Assembly: GCA_944358665.1 (NCBI GenBank) | Contig: CALVRP010000003.1 | Coordinates: 1 to 6,774 of the forward strand | From: an uncultured Bacilli bacterium | GTDB taxonomy: Bacteria; Bacillota_I; Bacilli_A; RF39; UBA660 | Length of the DNA: 6,774 nt | Direction of reading: 5' to 3' | Part shown: piece after piece, positions 1 through 5,734 of the stretch | How the letters are laid out: each line of letters starts with the position of its first letter | Position numbering within the stretch: the first letter of the stretch is position 1 | The notes under the pieces: model-generated | Told to the model about the DNA's origin: nothing | Seen by the model: only the letters and a program-made list of their open reading frames with translations | Database searches by the model: none | Position numbers and translations under genes: made by a program

Positions 1-3
1 ATA

Positions 4-2274
4 ATGTTTAAAAAAATAAACTTAAAACGTAAAAAAAATAATACACTTCAGAATAGGAATGGTTTTATATCAAATAAACTAAACATTATGCGTGATAAAA
101 TAAAATCAGTGCCTAAAAATGGCAATATTATGCGTAATAAGCTTAGTTCAATCTCTAGAAAAGGTAGTGCTATTGGTAATAAGATTAATTTAATACCCAA
201 AAAAGGTGCTCCGGTAGTTAGAAAAAGTAAACCTATGACTTTCTTCTCAGGATATAAAATAAATAAAGATATTAGGATTGAAATCGAAAAAAGATATAAT
301 ATTTTAACGGCAGTTGTTATGATATTTATTCTTATTCTAATTATTGGTTTATTCTTTGTCCAAGTTGTTCAAAATGAACATTATGAATCAGAAATGGAAA
401 GCTTAACTAAACAAATAGTATATGGTGAGTCTGCTCCAAGGGGACGTATTTATGATCGTAATGGTAAATTAATTGTTGATAATAAGCCATTAAAAGTTAT
501 TTATTATCAAAAACCATCTGGGGTAACAACTAAAGAAGAAATAGAGACGGCTTATAAGCTTGCGGATATGATAAGTTTGGACGCGTCTAAATTAAGTGAA
601 GATGATTTAAAACAATTTTGGATTGTTAATCATCCTAAAAAAGCGAAAGCAAAAATAACTGATGAAGAGTGGAACAAACTTGAAAAAAGAAAACTAACTG
701 ATGATGATATTGAAGAATTAAAATTAGAAAGAGTTACAGCAGAAGATTTAAGCATTTATGATGACCATGATAAAAAAGCGGCTTATATATATACGCTTAT
801 GAATACTGGTTATTCTTATGAAGAAAAAACAATAAAAGATGAAGATGTTACTGATGAGGAATATGCCTTAGTATCGGAAAATATTAGTGAACTTAATGGG
901 GTTAATACTAAATTAGATTGGGAAAGAGTATATCCATACGGCTCGGTTTTTAGATCGATTTTAGGTAATGTCTCTTCTAGTTCTTCTGGTCTTCCGGCCG
1001 AACTTAAAGAATATTATTTAGATAAGGGATATAGTTTAGATGATAGAGTAGGCATTAGTTATCTTGAATATCAATATGAAGATATTTTAAAAGGCAAGAA
1101 AGATACTTATCAAGTTCAAGATGATGGTTCTTATACTTTAATAGAAGAAGGTCATCGTGGTAATGATATTGTTCTTACAATAGATATTGAATTACAAAAG
1201 GCTGTTGAAGAAATACTGACTCAGGAAGTTTTAAATACTAAAAATGAAGCTAATACCGAGTATTATAATCGTTCGTTTGTTATTATTGCCGATCCTAATA
1301 CTGGCGAAATTTTAGCTATGGCTGGAAAGCAAGTAAAAGAAGAAAACGGTGAATATAAGGTATATGATTATACCCCAGGTGTAGTTACTTCACCGGTGGT
1401 TATGGGTTCTGCAGTAAAAGGGGCTAGCCAAATTGTTGGTTATAATACAGGCGCATTAAAAATAGGTGAAAAACGTTATGATACTTGTGTTAAAATAGCT
1501 GCTACACCAGAAAAATGTTCATGGAAAAGTTTAGGTTATTTAAACGATATAAGTGCCTTGGCGTATTCTTCTAATACTTATCAATTTTATACAGCAATAA
1601 AAGTCGGTAATGGTAATTATAAATATAATCAACCGCTTTCTGTAGATAAAGAAGCCTTTACTACCTACCGTAATACTTTTGCAGAATTTGGTTTAGGAGT
1701 AAAAACTGGTATTGATCTTCCGGTTGAAAGTTTAGGCTATAAAGGTGATAGTACTTCATCTGGTCATTTGTTAGATTTTTCAATCGGCCAGTATGATACT
1801 TATACACCAATACAATTAACACAATATATTAGTACTATTGCTAATGGTGGTTCAAGAGTGCAGCCATATTTATATAAAGGTATTTATAATGATGGCAAAA
1901 TAGAAAATGAAACCACAACTACGGTTTTAAATAAAGTTAATACTAAAGCTGAATATTTAGATCGTGTAAAAGAAGGATTTGAAGCTGTAATGAGTTATGG
2001 TACCGGTGCTGGTTATATTAACATGAGCTATAAACCAGCCGGAAAAACTGGTACAAGTCAAAGCTTTATTGATACTGATGGTAATGGAGTAGTTGATAAA
2101 GAAACTATTACTACGACATTTGTGGCATATGCTCCTAGCGATAATCCAGAGGTTACTTTTACCATTATTTCACCAGATGTATCACGAAGTGATGGTCGTT
2201 CATCATATCAATCTAATATAAATAAACGTTTAGCAACAGCAATTTCACAAAAATACTTTGAAATTTATCAATAA
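4..2274 (+). CDS. Class B penicillin-binding protein (peptidoglycan D,D-transpeptidase), PBP2/PbpA-like
   Basis: This membrane-anchored transpeptidase cross-links peptidoglycan stem peptides outside the cell. The N-terminus (about 1-97) is cytoplasmic and strongly basic. One membrane helix spans about residues 101-122. The class B signature RGRIYDRNG lies at 146-154 and starts the pedestal domain, which contains a Lys/Glu/Asp-rich stretch at about 200-300. The C-terminal transpeptidase domain has all three active-site motifs: S469-A-V-K472 (nucleophile), S522-S-N524 and K681-T-G683. From memory, the wording around these motifs resembles pneumococcal PBP2b and Bacillus PbpA/PbpH, so a role in side-wall elongation is more likely than septation; this is inference. 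At 756 residues it is somewhat longer than usual, mainly through the N-terminal extension. The ATG at position 4 has no visible ribosome site because the window begins just before it, so the true start could lie further upstream. The gene ends in TAA. Confidence 0.9.
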   Translation: MFKKINLKRKKNNTLQNRNGFISNKLNIMRDKIKSVPKNGNIMRNKLSSISRKGSAIGNKINLIPKKGAPVVRKSKPMTFFSGYKINKDIRIEIEKRYNILTAVVMIFILILIIGLFFVQVVQNEHYESEMESLTKQIVYGESAPRGRIYDRNGKLIVDNKPLKVIYYQKPSGVTTKEEIETAYKLADMISLDASKLSEDDLKQFWIVNHPKKAKAKITDEEWNKLEKRKLTDDDIEELKLERVTAEDLSIYDDHDKKAAYIYTLMNTGYSYEEKTIKDEDVTDEEYALVSENISELNGVNTKLDWERVYPYGSVFRSILGNVSSSSSGLPAELKEYYLDKGYSLDDRVGISYLEYQYEDILKGKKDTYQVQDDGSYTLIEEGHRGNDIVLTIDIELQKAVEEILTQEVLNTKNEANTEYYNRSFVIIADPNTGEILAMAGKQVKEENGEYKVYDYTPGVVTSPVVMGSAVKGASQIVGYNTGALKIGEKRYDTCVKIAATPEKCSWKSLGYLNDISALAYSSNTYQFYTAIKVGNGNYKYNQPLSVDKEAFTTYRNTFAEFGLGVKTGIDLPVESLGYKGDSTSSGHLLDFSIGQYDTYTPIQLTQYISTIANGGSRVQPYLYKGIYNDGKIENETTTTVLNKVNTKAEYLDRVKEGFEAVMSYGTGAGYINMSYKPAGKTGTSQSFIDTDGNGVVDKETITTTFVAYAPSDNPEVTFTIISPDVSRSDGRSSYQSNINKRLATAISQKYFEIYQ
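82..207 (+). repeat. Three tandem 42-bp (14-residue) repeats in the PBP N-terminus
   Basis: Residues 27-40 (NIMRDKIKSVPKNG), 41-54 (NIMRNKLSSISRKG) and 55-68 (SAIGNKINLIPKKG) form three in-phase 14-residue units. They share an asparagine/aspartate-lysine-leucine/isoleucine core and a basic residue-glycine ending. A shorter related piece (FISNKL) precedes them, and a degenerate basic segment follows. Units one and two also match at DNA level over their first half. The block lies in the cytoplasmic tail before the membrane helix. Its function is unknown. Confidence 0.7.
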
Positions 2275-2285
2275 TTTGATATAAT
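2258..2285 (+). promoter_or_regulatory. Sigma-A-type promoter with extended -10, upstream of rpmG
   Basis: TTGAAA (2258-2263, one mismatch to TTGACA) is followed by a 16-base spacer and a perfect TATAAT (2280-2285). A TG dinucleotide sits one base before the -10 (2277-2278), giving an extended -10 box. Transcription would begin near 2291-2293, just ahead of the rpmG ribosome site. The -35 box lies inside the last codons of the penicillin-binding protein gene. The promoter probably serves rpmG, efp and the gene at 3095. Confidence 0.7.
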
Positions 2286-2317
2286 ATGTATAGATATGTA
2301 AAAAAGGAGGGAAAATC

Positions 2318-2485
2318 ATGGCAAAAAAAGGTGAGGCAAGAGAAAATACAACCCTTGTTTGTACAGTTTGTAATAATGAAACTAAACGTACAGAAAAAAA
2401 TAAAAGAAATACTCCGGAACGTCTAGAGTTAAAAGTTTATTGTCCAAAATGTAGAAAACATACTTTACATAAAGAGAAAAAATAG
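2318..2485 (+). CDS. rpmG: 50S ribosomal protein bL33 (RpmG), four-cysteine zinc-binding form
   Basis: This 55-residue protein of the large ribosomal subunit contacts rRNA near the E site. The translated sequence begins MAKKGEARENTTLVC and is rich in lysine and arginine. Two CxxC pairs, C15/C18 and C42/C45, form the zinc ribbon of the zinc-dependent (C+) form of bL33. Family members are about 49-55 residues, so it is complete. A strong ribosome site, AAGGAGG at 2304-2310, sits seven bases before the ATG, and the gene stops at TAG (2483-2485). It begins 43 bases after the penicillin-binding protein gene, and efp follows after 20 bases. Because the coding region is so short, the identification rests on the two CxxC pairs, the basic composition and the family-like N-terminus. 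Confidence 0.93.
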   Translation: MAKKGEARENTTLVCTVCNNETKRTEKNKRNTPERLELKVYCPKCRKHTLHKEKK

Positions 2486-2505
2486 ATTTTAAGGGGGATA
2501 ATTAA

Positions 2506-3063
2506 ATGATTAATATAAATGACATTAAAAATGGAATGACTGTTATTATTGATGGTAACATTTACTTGATTTTAGAATTTCTTCATGTAAAACCAGGTAA
2601 AGGTCCAGCATTTGTTAGAATAAAACTTAAGAATTTAAGAACAGGATCAACGATTGAAAAAACCTTCAATACTAATATTAAATTAGAAAAAGCTATTATT
2701 GAAAAAATGCCAATGCAATATTTATATGGTAGTGGCGATGTTTATAATTTCATGAATATGGAAACTTATGAACAAATAGAGCTTTCTAAAGACCAAATTG
2801 GTGATGAGGCTAAATATTTAAAAGAAGGTTTAGAAGTTGATGTTACATTCTATAAAGGTGAATTGCTTGGTATAACATTACCGGAAAAAATAAGTTATGC
2901 GGTTACAACTGCTGAACCAGCAGTTAAAGGAAATACCGCAACAAATGCGACAAAAGAAGTCGAACTTGAAAATGGTTTAACAATAAAAGTTCCATTATTT
3001 ATTAGTGAAGGCGATACTGTTGTAGTATCTACTAAAGATGGAAAATACGATTCAAGAGCATAA
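2506..3063 (+). CDS. efp: Translation elongation factor P (EF-P)
   Basis: EF-P enters the ribosome between the P and E sites and relieves stalling at consecutive prolines. At 185 residues it is full family length. It has the usual three parts: an N-terminal KOW-like barrel (about 3-62) and two OB-fold domains (about 68-122 and 130-184), with the typical YDSRA ending. The loop tip reads KPGKGPAF, with lysine at position 32. Bacillus EF-P carries its modification on this lysine, so a lysine-type modification is expected rather than arginine rhamnosylation; no modifying enzyme is encoded in the window. The start is supported by AAGGGGG at 2491-2497, eight bases before the ATG. The gene stops at TAA, and the next gene starts 31 bases later, suggesting co-transcription. 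Confidence 0.97.
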   Translation: MININDIKNGMTVIIDGNIYLILEFLHVKPGKGPAFVRIKLKNLRTGSTIEKTFNTNIKLEKAIIEKMPMQYLYGSGDVYNFMNMETYEQIELSKDQIGDEAKYLKEGLEVDVTFYKGELLGITLPEKISYAVTTAEPAVKGNTATNATKEVELENGLTIKVPLFISEGDTVVVSTKDGKYDSRA

Positions 3064-3082
3064 AAAAATAAAAGGAATAAAA

Positions 3083-3090
3083 AGAGGTGG
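3083..3090 (+). promoter_or_regulatory. Ribosome binding site fixing the start of the gene at 3095
   Basis: AGAGGTGG pairs well with the 16S rRNA tail (GAGGTG core) at normal spacing before the ATG at 3095. An alternative in-frame ATG at 3038 lies inside efp and would add 19 residues, but it lacks a comparable site. Confidence 0.75.
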
Positions 3091-3094
3091 AAAT

Positions 3095-4012
3095 ATGTTG
3101 GAAAAAGAAAGGTTTTTAGCAATTAAGAAACTAGCAAATAAGATTCGTCATGATAATGAAGAATTGTTTGAAAGATTTGAAAAAGAATCAGTAGAAGATG
3201 CAATTAGCGAAAAAGAAGAATTTATAGAGAATATTATTGATAGTATGGGTATTGAATTTGATGAAGGCGAGCAAGGTCGTGAGGAAAAACAAATCTTTAG
3301 AGCTAATATTTTACTCCCTGATGATATGGATTTCTTTGAATCTTATCGGGAGGATAAAAATATTCGTAATTTAATGAATAAATATGCGGTTAGTATTGAA
3401 GATGTTATGAGTAAAATTACTGAACTTAATATTTATGGTGATTACATTGATGCTTTTGAAGAAGATACTGATGACTTTGTTGATGAAATGGTTAATATTT
3501 CCTCTAAAGAGGCTGAAAACTTATTAGAAGAAATTGAAGATTTATCAAATGTTATGGAAAGTTTAAGTATTCCAGTTGATGATATTAAAGAAAATGAAGA
3601 ACCTAAAAACAATAAACCTTTACTAACTCCGGAAGAAATAACTGACGAACCAGTAGTAGAAGTTGCAAAAGAAGAATCAACTGATGAAGATTTTGGAGAT
3701 TTTGATAATATTAGTAATGCTGTTGATGGTTTTGTTAAAAATTATAATGATTTACAAAGTCGTATAAATAATTATAAACAAAATTTAGAAGCAGCTAACG
3801 AAAGAATTGATTTTTTACAACATGAAAATGAAGAACTTAAGAAAAACAACTTAGAAGCTGTAAATGCTCTTAATGGTGAAAAAGATGCTAAAAATCATTT
3901 AGAGGCTGAAAATATGCAATTAAAAGATAAATTAAAAGTAATGGAAAATAAACTAAGCCAATCAGCCGCTTTATTAAAAAGAATTTATAACAGTATTCCA
4001 AAAGACAGATAA
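3095..4012 (+). CDS. Unrecognised acidic coiled-coil protein, 305 residues
   Basis: I do not recognise this protein. It has no signal peptide or membrane segment and no cysteine or tryptophan, so it is probably cytoplasmic. Residues 1-120 look helical and ordered. The segment at about 62-113 (AxxLLP at 70-75, then YAVSIEDV at 97-104) recalls the C-terminal half of ImmA/IrrE-family peptidases, but no HExxH zinc motif is present, so any link would be to a degenerate relative. Residues about 155-210 form an acidic, proline-containing linker rich in Glu and Asp. Residues about 213-297 form a long heptad-like coiled coil rich in Leu, Asn, Glu and Lys, suggesting an oligomer or scaffold. The start at 3095 is chosen for its ribosome site. 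The gene sits 31 bases after efp and ends inside a terminator, so it is probably the last gene of the rpmG-efp unit. Confidence 0.75.
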   Translation: MLEKERFLAIKKLANKIRHDNEELFERFEKESVEDAISEKEEFIENIIDSMGIEFDEGEQGREEKQIFRANILLPDDMDFFESYREDKNIRNLMNKYAVSIEDVMSKITELNIYGDYIDAFEEDTDDFVDEMVNISSKEAENLLEEIEDLSNVMESLSIPVDDIKENEEPKNNKPLLTPEEITDEPVVEVAKEESTDEDFGDFDNISNAVDGFVKNYNDLQSRINNYKQNLEAANERIDFLQHENEELKKNNLEAVNALNGEKDAKNHLEAENMQLKDKLKVMENKLSQSAALLKRIYNSIPKDR

Positions 4013-4023
4013 TGTCTTTTTTT
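4000..4023 (+). terminator. Intrinsic terminator overlapping the end of the coiled-coil gene
   Basis: AAAAGACA (4000-4007) pairs perfectly with TGTCTTTT (4013-4020) across a five-base loop, GATAA, and the T-run continues to 4023. The loop contains the TAA stop codon, so the hairpin begins inside the coding region. Only two of the eight pairs are G-C, so the stem is weak, but the T-tract and its position before a separate promoter support termination here. Confidence 0.6.
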
Positions 4024-4093
4024 GTTTACGCAATTTCATCTAGAAATATATTAAAATTAATGGTATTACTTTTTTTGTAAAAATTTTGTCTTT

Positions 4094-4120
4094 TTAGCAT
4101 TCTACTATTGACAGTGCTAA
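4094..4120 (+). promoter_or_regulatory. CIRCE operator 1 (HrcA binding site) over the -35 box
   Basis: TTAGCATTC (4094-4102) and CAGTGCTAA (4112-4120) are separated by nine bases, matching the CIRCE consensus TTAGCACTC-N9-GAGTGCTAA at 8 of 9 positions in each arm. The site completely covers the -35 hexamer at 4108-4113, so bound HrcA should block RNA polymerase. Heat-induced loss of HrcA activity would release it. Confidence 0.93.
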
Positions 4121-4136
4121 CATATAATGTTATAAT
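4108..4136 (+). promoter_or_regulatory. Consensus sigma-A promoter of the hrcA-grpE-dnaK operon
   Basis: TTGACA (4108-4113) and TATAAT (4131-4136) are both perfect consensus hexamers with an ideal 17-base spacer. Transcription should begin near 4142-4144, 37-39 bases before hrcA. The A/T-rich tract just upstream (about 4050-4095) might act as an UP element. A promoter this strong held down by two operators fits HrcA-type heat-shock control. Confidence 0.92.
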
Positions 4137-4139
4137 GAA

Positions 4140-4166
4140 GTAGCATTCCTCTGATAAGAGTGCTAA
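4140..4166 (+). promoter_or_regulatory. CIRCE operator 2 (HrcA binding site) in the hrcA leader
   Basis: GTAGCATTC (4140-4148, 7 of 9 matches to consensus) and GAGTGCTAA (4158-4166, perfect) flank a nine-base spacer. The operator starts four bases after the -10 box and covers the expected transcription start. In RNA the arms can form an eight-pair stem with one G-U pair, ending just before the hrcA ribosome site. Confidence 0.92.
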
Positions 4167-4168
4167 AA

Positions 4169-4176
4169 GAAGGTGA
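4169..4176 (+). promoter_or_regulatory. Ribosome binding site fixing the hrcA start
   Basis: GAAGGTGA is a one-mismatch version of GGAGGTGA, correctly spaced before the ATG at 4181. A GTG at 4160 is also in frame but lies inside the second CIRCE operator with no ribosome site. The HrcA family normally begins as the 4181 start predicts. Confidence 0.8.
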
Positions 4177-4180
4177 AGAT

Positions 4181-5170
4181 ATGATAACCGCAAGACAAGA
4201 AGCATTATTAAAATTAATCATTGAAGATTATATTAAAACTGTGACGCCAGTTAGTTCTAAAGCGTTAGAGGAAATTATGGGTTGTTCTAGTGCAACTATC
4301 CGTAATGAAATGGCGACTTTAGAAAAAGAAGGACTTTTAGAAAAAACACATATTTCTTCAGGAAGAATTCCTAGTGATAAAGGATATCGTTATTATGTTG
4401 ATTATTTAATGAAACCTGAAGAACTTACTGGTAGTGATGTTTTGAAATTGCAAACTATTTTTAAAAATAATAGTTTAGTACTTTCTGATGCTATCAGTAA
4501 AAGTATGGAAATTGTTGCTGAGCTTACTAATTATACTGCGGTAGTTTTAGGTAGTTCATCTTCTGATAATAAAATAGTAAAAGTTGAAGTAGTTCCAATT
4601 TCTGAAGATAAGATGCTCGCAATTGTTATTACTGATAAAGGTCATGTGGAAAATAGAACCGTATTTTTAGATCAGAGTATTGATCGGGCGGAAGTTAAAA
4701 AAACTGTTGACCTTATTAGTAAACTTATTGTTGGAGCTTCCCTTACTGAAGTTCCGGCCGTTCTTGAATATGAAGTGAAACCTGCCATTGCTTCTTATAC
4801 TAATCAGTACGAAGCTTTATATAATGCTTTTTACAATGCTTTTAGTGATTTTAGTTCAAAGGTTAATGTTAAAGTAAGCGGCGCTAATAATTTATTAATG
4901 GAGCCAGAATTTAATGACGTTGATAAGATCAGGAAATTACTTACCAAATTTGATGACCAAAATTTGATAAGGTCTATTAAAACAGATGATGAAAATATTA
5001 AAATTTATATTGGCAGTGAAAATGGCGTCGATGATGATATTTCAGTTATAAAGACATATTATTATAAAGATGGTGAAGAAGGAACAATTGCTTTAATCGG
5101 TCCTAAAAGAATGGAATATGGAAAAGCTGAAGCTTTACTAAATTATATTAAAAACAATATAGGAAATTAG
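4181..5170 (+). CDS. hrcA: Heat-inducible transcription repressor HrcA
   Basis: HrcA represses class I heat-shock genes by binding CIRCE as a dimer. In the known family its activity depends on GroE, which makes it a sensor of folding load. The product is 329 residues, slightly shorter than the common 340 or so. The N-terminal winged helix-turn-helix (about 1-75) begins MITARQEALLKLII and contains the typical family stretches SSATIRNEMATLEKEGL and SSGRIPSDKGYRYYVDYL. The remainder is the GAF-like dimerisation region with its inserted domain, ending in the conserved-looking segment EGTIALIGPKRMEYGKAEA. Two CIRCE sites directly upstream imply autoregulation. The gene ends in TAG at 5168-5170. 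The grpE ribosome site overlaps this stop, so translation of the two genes is probably coupled. Confidence 0.96.
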   Translation: MITARQEALLKLIIEDYIKTVTPVSSKALEEIMGCSSATIRNEMATLEKEGLLEKTHISSGRIPSDKGYRYYVDYLMKPEELTGSDVLKLQTIFKNNSLVLSDAISKSMEIVAELTNYTAVVLGSSSSDNKIVKVEVVPISEDKMLAIVITDKGHVENRTVFLDQSIDRAEVKKTVDLISKLIVGASLTEVPAVLEYEVKPAIASYTNQYEALYNAFYNAFSDFSSKVNVKVSGANNLLMEPEFNDVDKIRKLLTKFDDQNLIRSIKTDDENIKIYIGSENGVDDDISVIKTYYYKDGEEGTIALIGPKRMEYGKAEALLNYIKNNIGN

Positions 5171-5178
5171 GTGAAAAT

Positions 5179-5715
5179 ATGGAAGAGAAAAAAGACGTGC
5201 AAGAAGAAGTAAAAGAGGAAGTTAAAGAAGAAAAAGCTTCCACAAAGCCTAAAAAAGAAAAAAAGAAATGCCAATGTGATGAAAATTTAAAGAAAATAGA
5301 AGAACTGCAAAATGCTCTTTTAAGAATGCAGGCTGACAATATTAATTACCGTAAGCGTAAGGACGAAGAAGTTGAAAGAATGCTAAAGTATGCTAATGAA
5401 GAAATTGTCAAAGATATTTTACCAATTGTCGATAATTTTGAAAGAGCGATTAAATTAGATGATGATAATTTAGATGATGAACTTTCAAAATTCTTAGAAG
5501 GCTTTAAAATGATTTATTGCCATCTAGTAGAGTCACTGGAAAAATATGGTGTTAAAGCTATTGATGGCGATAATAAAGAATTCGATCCAGTTTATCATCA
5601 AGCGGTTCTTACGGAAAAAGGTGAGAAACCTGGTATGGTAATTGAAGTTATGCAAAAAGGATATTTGCTTAAAGATAAAGTTATTAGACCTGCGATGGTC
5701 AAAGTTAGTGAATAA
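5179..5715 (+). CDS. grpE: Nucleotide exchange factor GrpE (Hsp70 co-chaperone)
   Basis: GrpE is a cytoplasmic homodimer that opens the DnaK nucleotide pocket so that ADP leaves and ATP can enter. The 178-residue product is normal for Gram-positives. It has a charged, disordered Lys/Glu-rich tail (1-30), a long paired helix from about 34 to 90, and a helical middle with DILPIVDNFERAI. The C-terminal beta-wing contains EFDPVYHQAV and ends GYLLKDKVIRPAMVKVSE, as in the family. Cysteines at 31 and 33 (CQC) sit where the tail meets the helix, and I do not recall them as a general family feature. The ATG at 5179 is eight bases after the hrcA stop, with AGGTGA at 5169-5174 as its ribosome site. dnaK follows after 19 bases. 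Confidence 0.96.
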   Translation: MEEKKDVQEEVKEEVKEEKASTKPKKEKKKCQCDENLKKIEELQNALLRMQADNINYRKRKDEEVERMLKYANEEIVKDILPIVDNFERAIKLDDDNLDDELSKFLEGFKMIYCHLVESLEKYGVKAIDGDNKEFDPVYHQAVLTEKGEKPGMVIEVMQKGYLLKDKVIRPAMVKVSE

Positions 5716-5734
5716 AGGAAAGGAATGATTATAT

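Noticed and set aside
3038..3040. ATG inside efp as the start of the coiled-coil gene
   Set aside because: It overlaps the conserved EF-P C-terminus, lacks a good ribosome site and would add a Lys-rich stretch that is really the 3' end of efp and the leader.
2895..3122. Minus-strand reading frame of 75 codons opposite the end of efp
   Set aside because: It lies opposite efp and the start of the next gene, has no ribosome site and gives a low-complexity Phe/Leu/Ser-rich product typical of antisense to AT-rich coding DNA.
4024..4093. Possible small RNA or gene in the A/T-rich gap before the heat-shock promoter
   Set aside because: No reading frame with a start signal and no stable G-C stem is visible; the T and A runs look like terminator tail and upstream promoter DNA.
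4123..4128. An earlier TATAAT in the hrcA promoter region
   Set aside because: It is only nine bases from TTGACA, too close for a -10 box; the second TATAAT at 4131 gives the ideal 17-base spacing.
4160..4162. GTG as the hrcA start
   Set aside because: It falls inside the second CIRCE right arm and has no ribosome site; ATG 4181 has one and matches the family N-terminus.
5148..5339. Minus-strand reading frame of 63 codons opposite the start of grpE
   Set aside because: It is the Ser/Phe-rich shadow of the Lys/Glu-rich GrpE tail, with no start signals.
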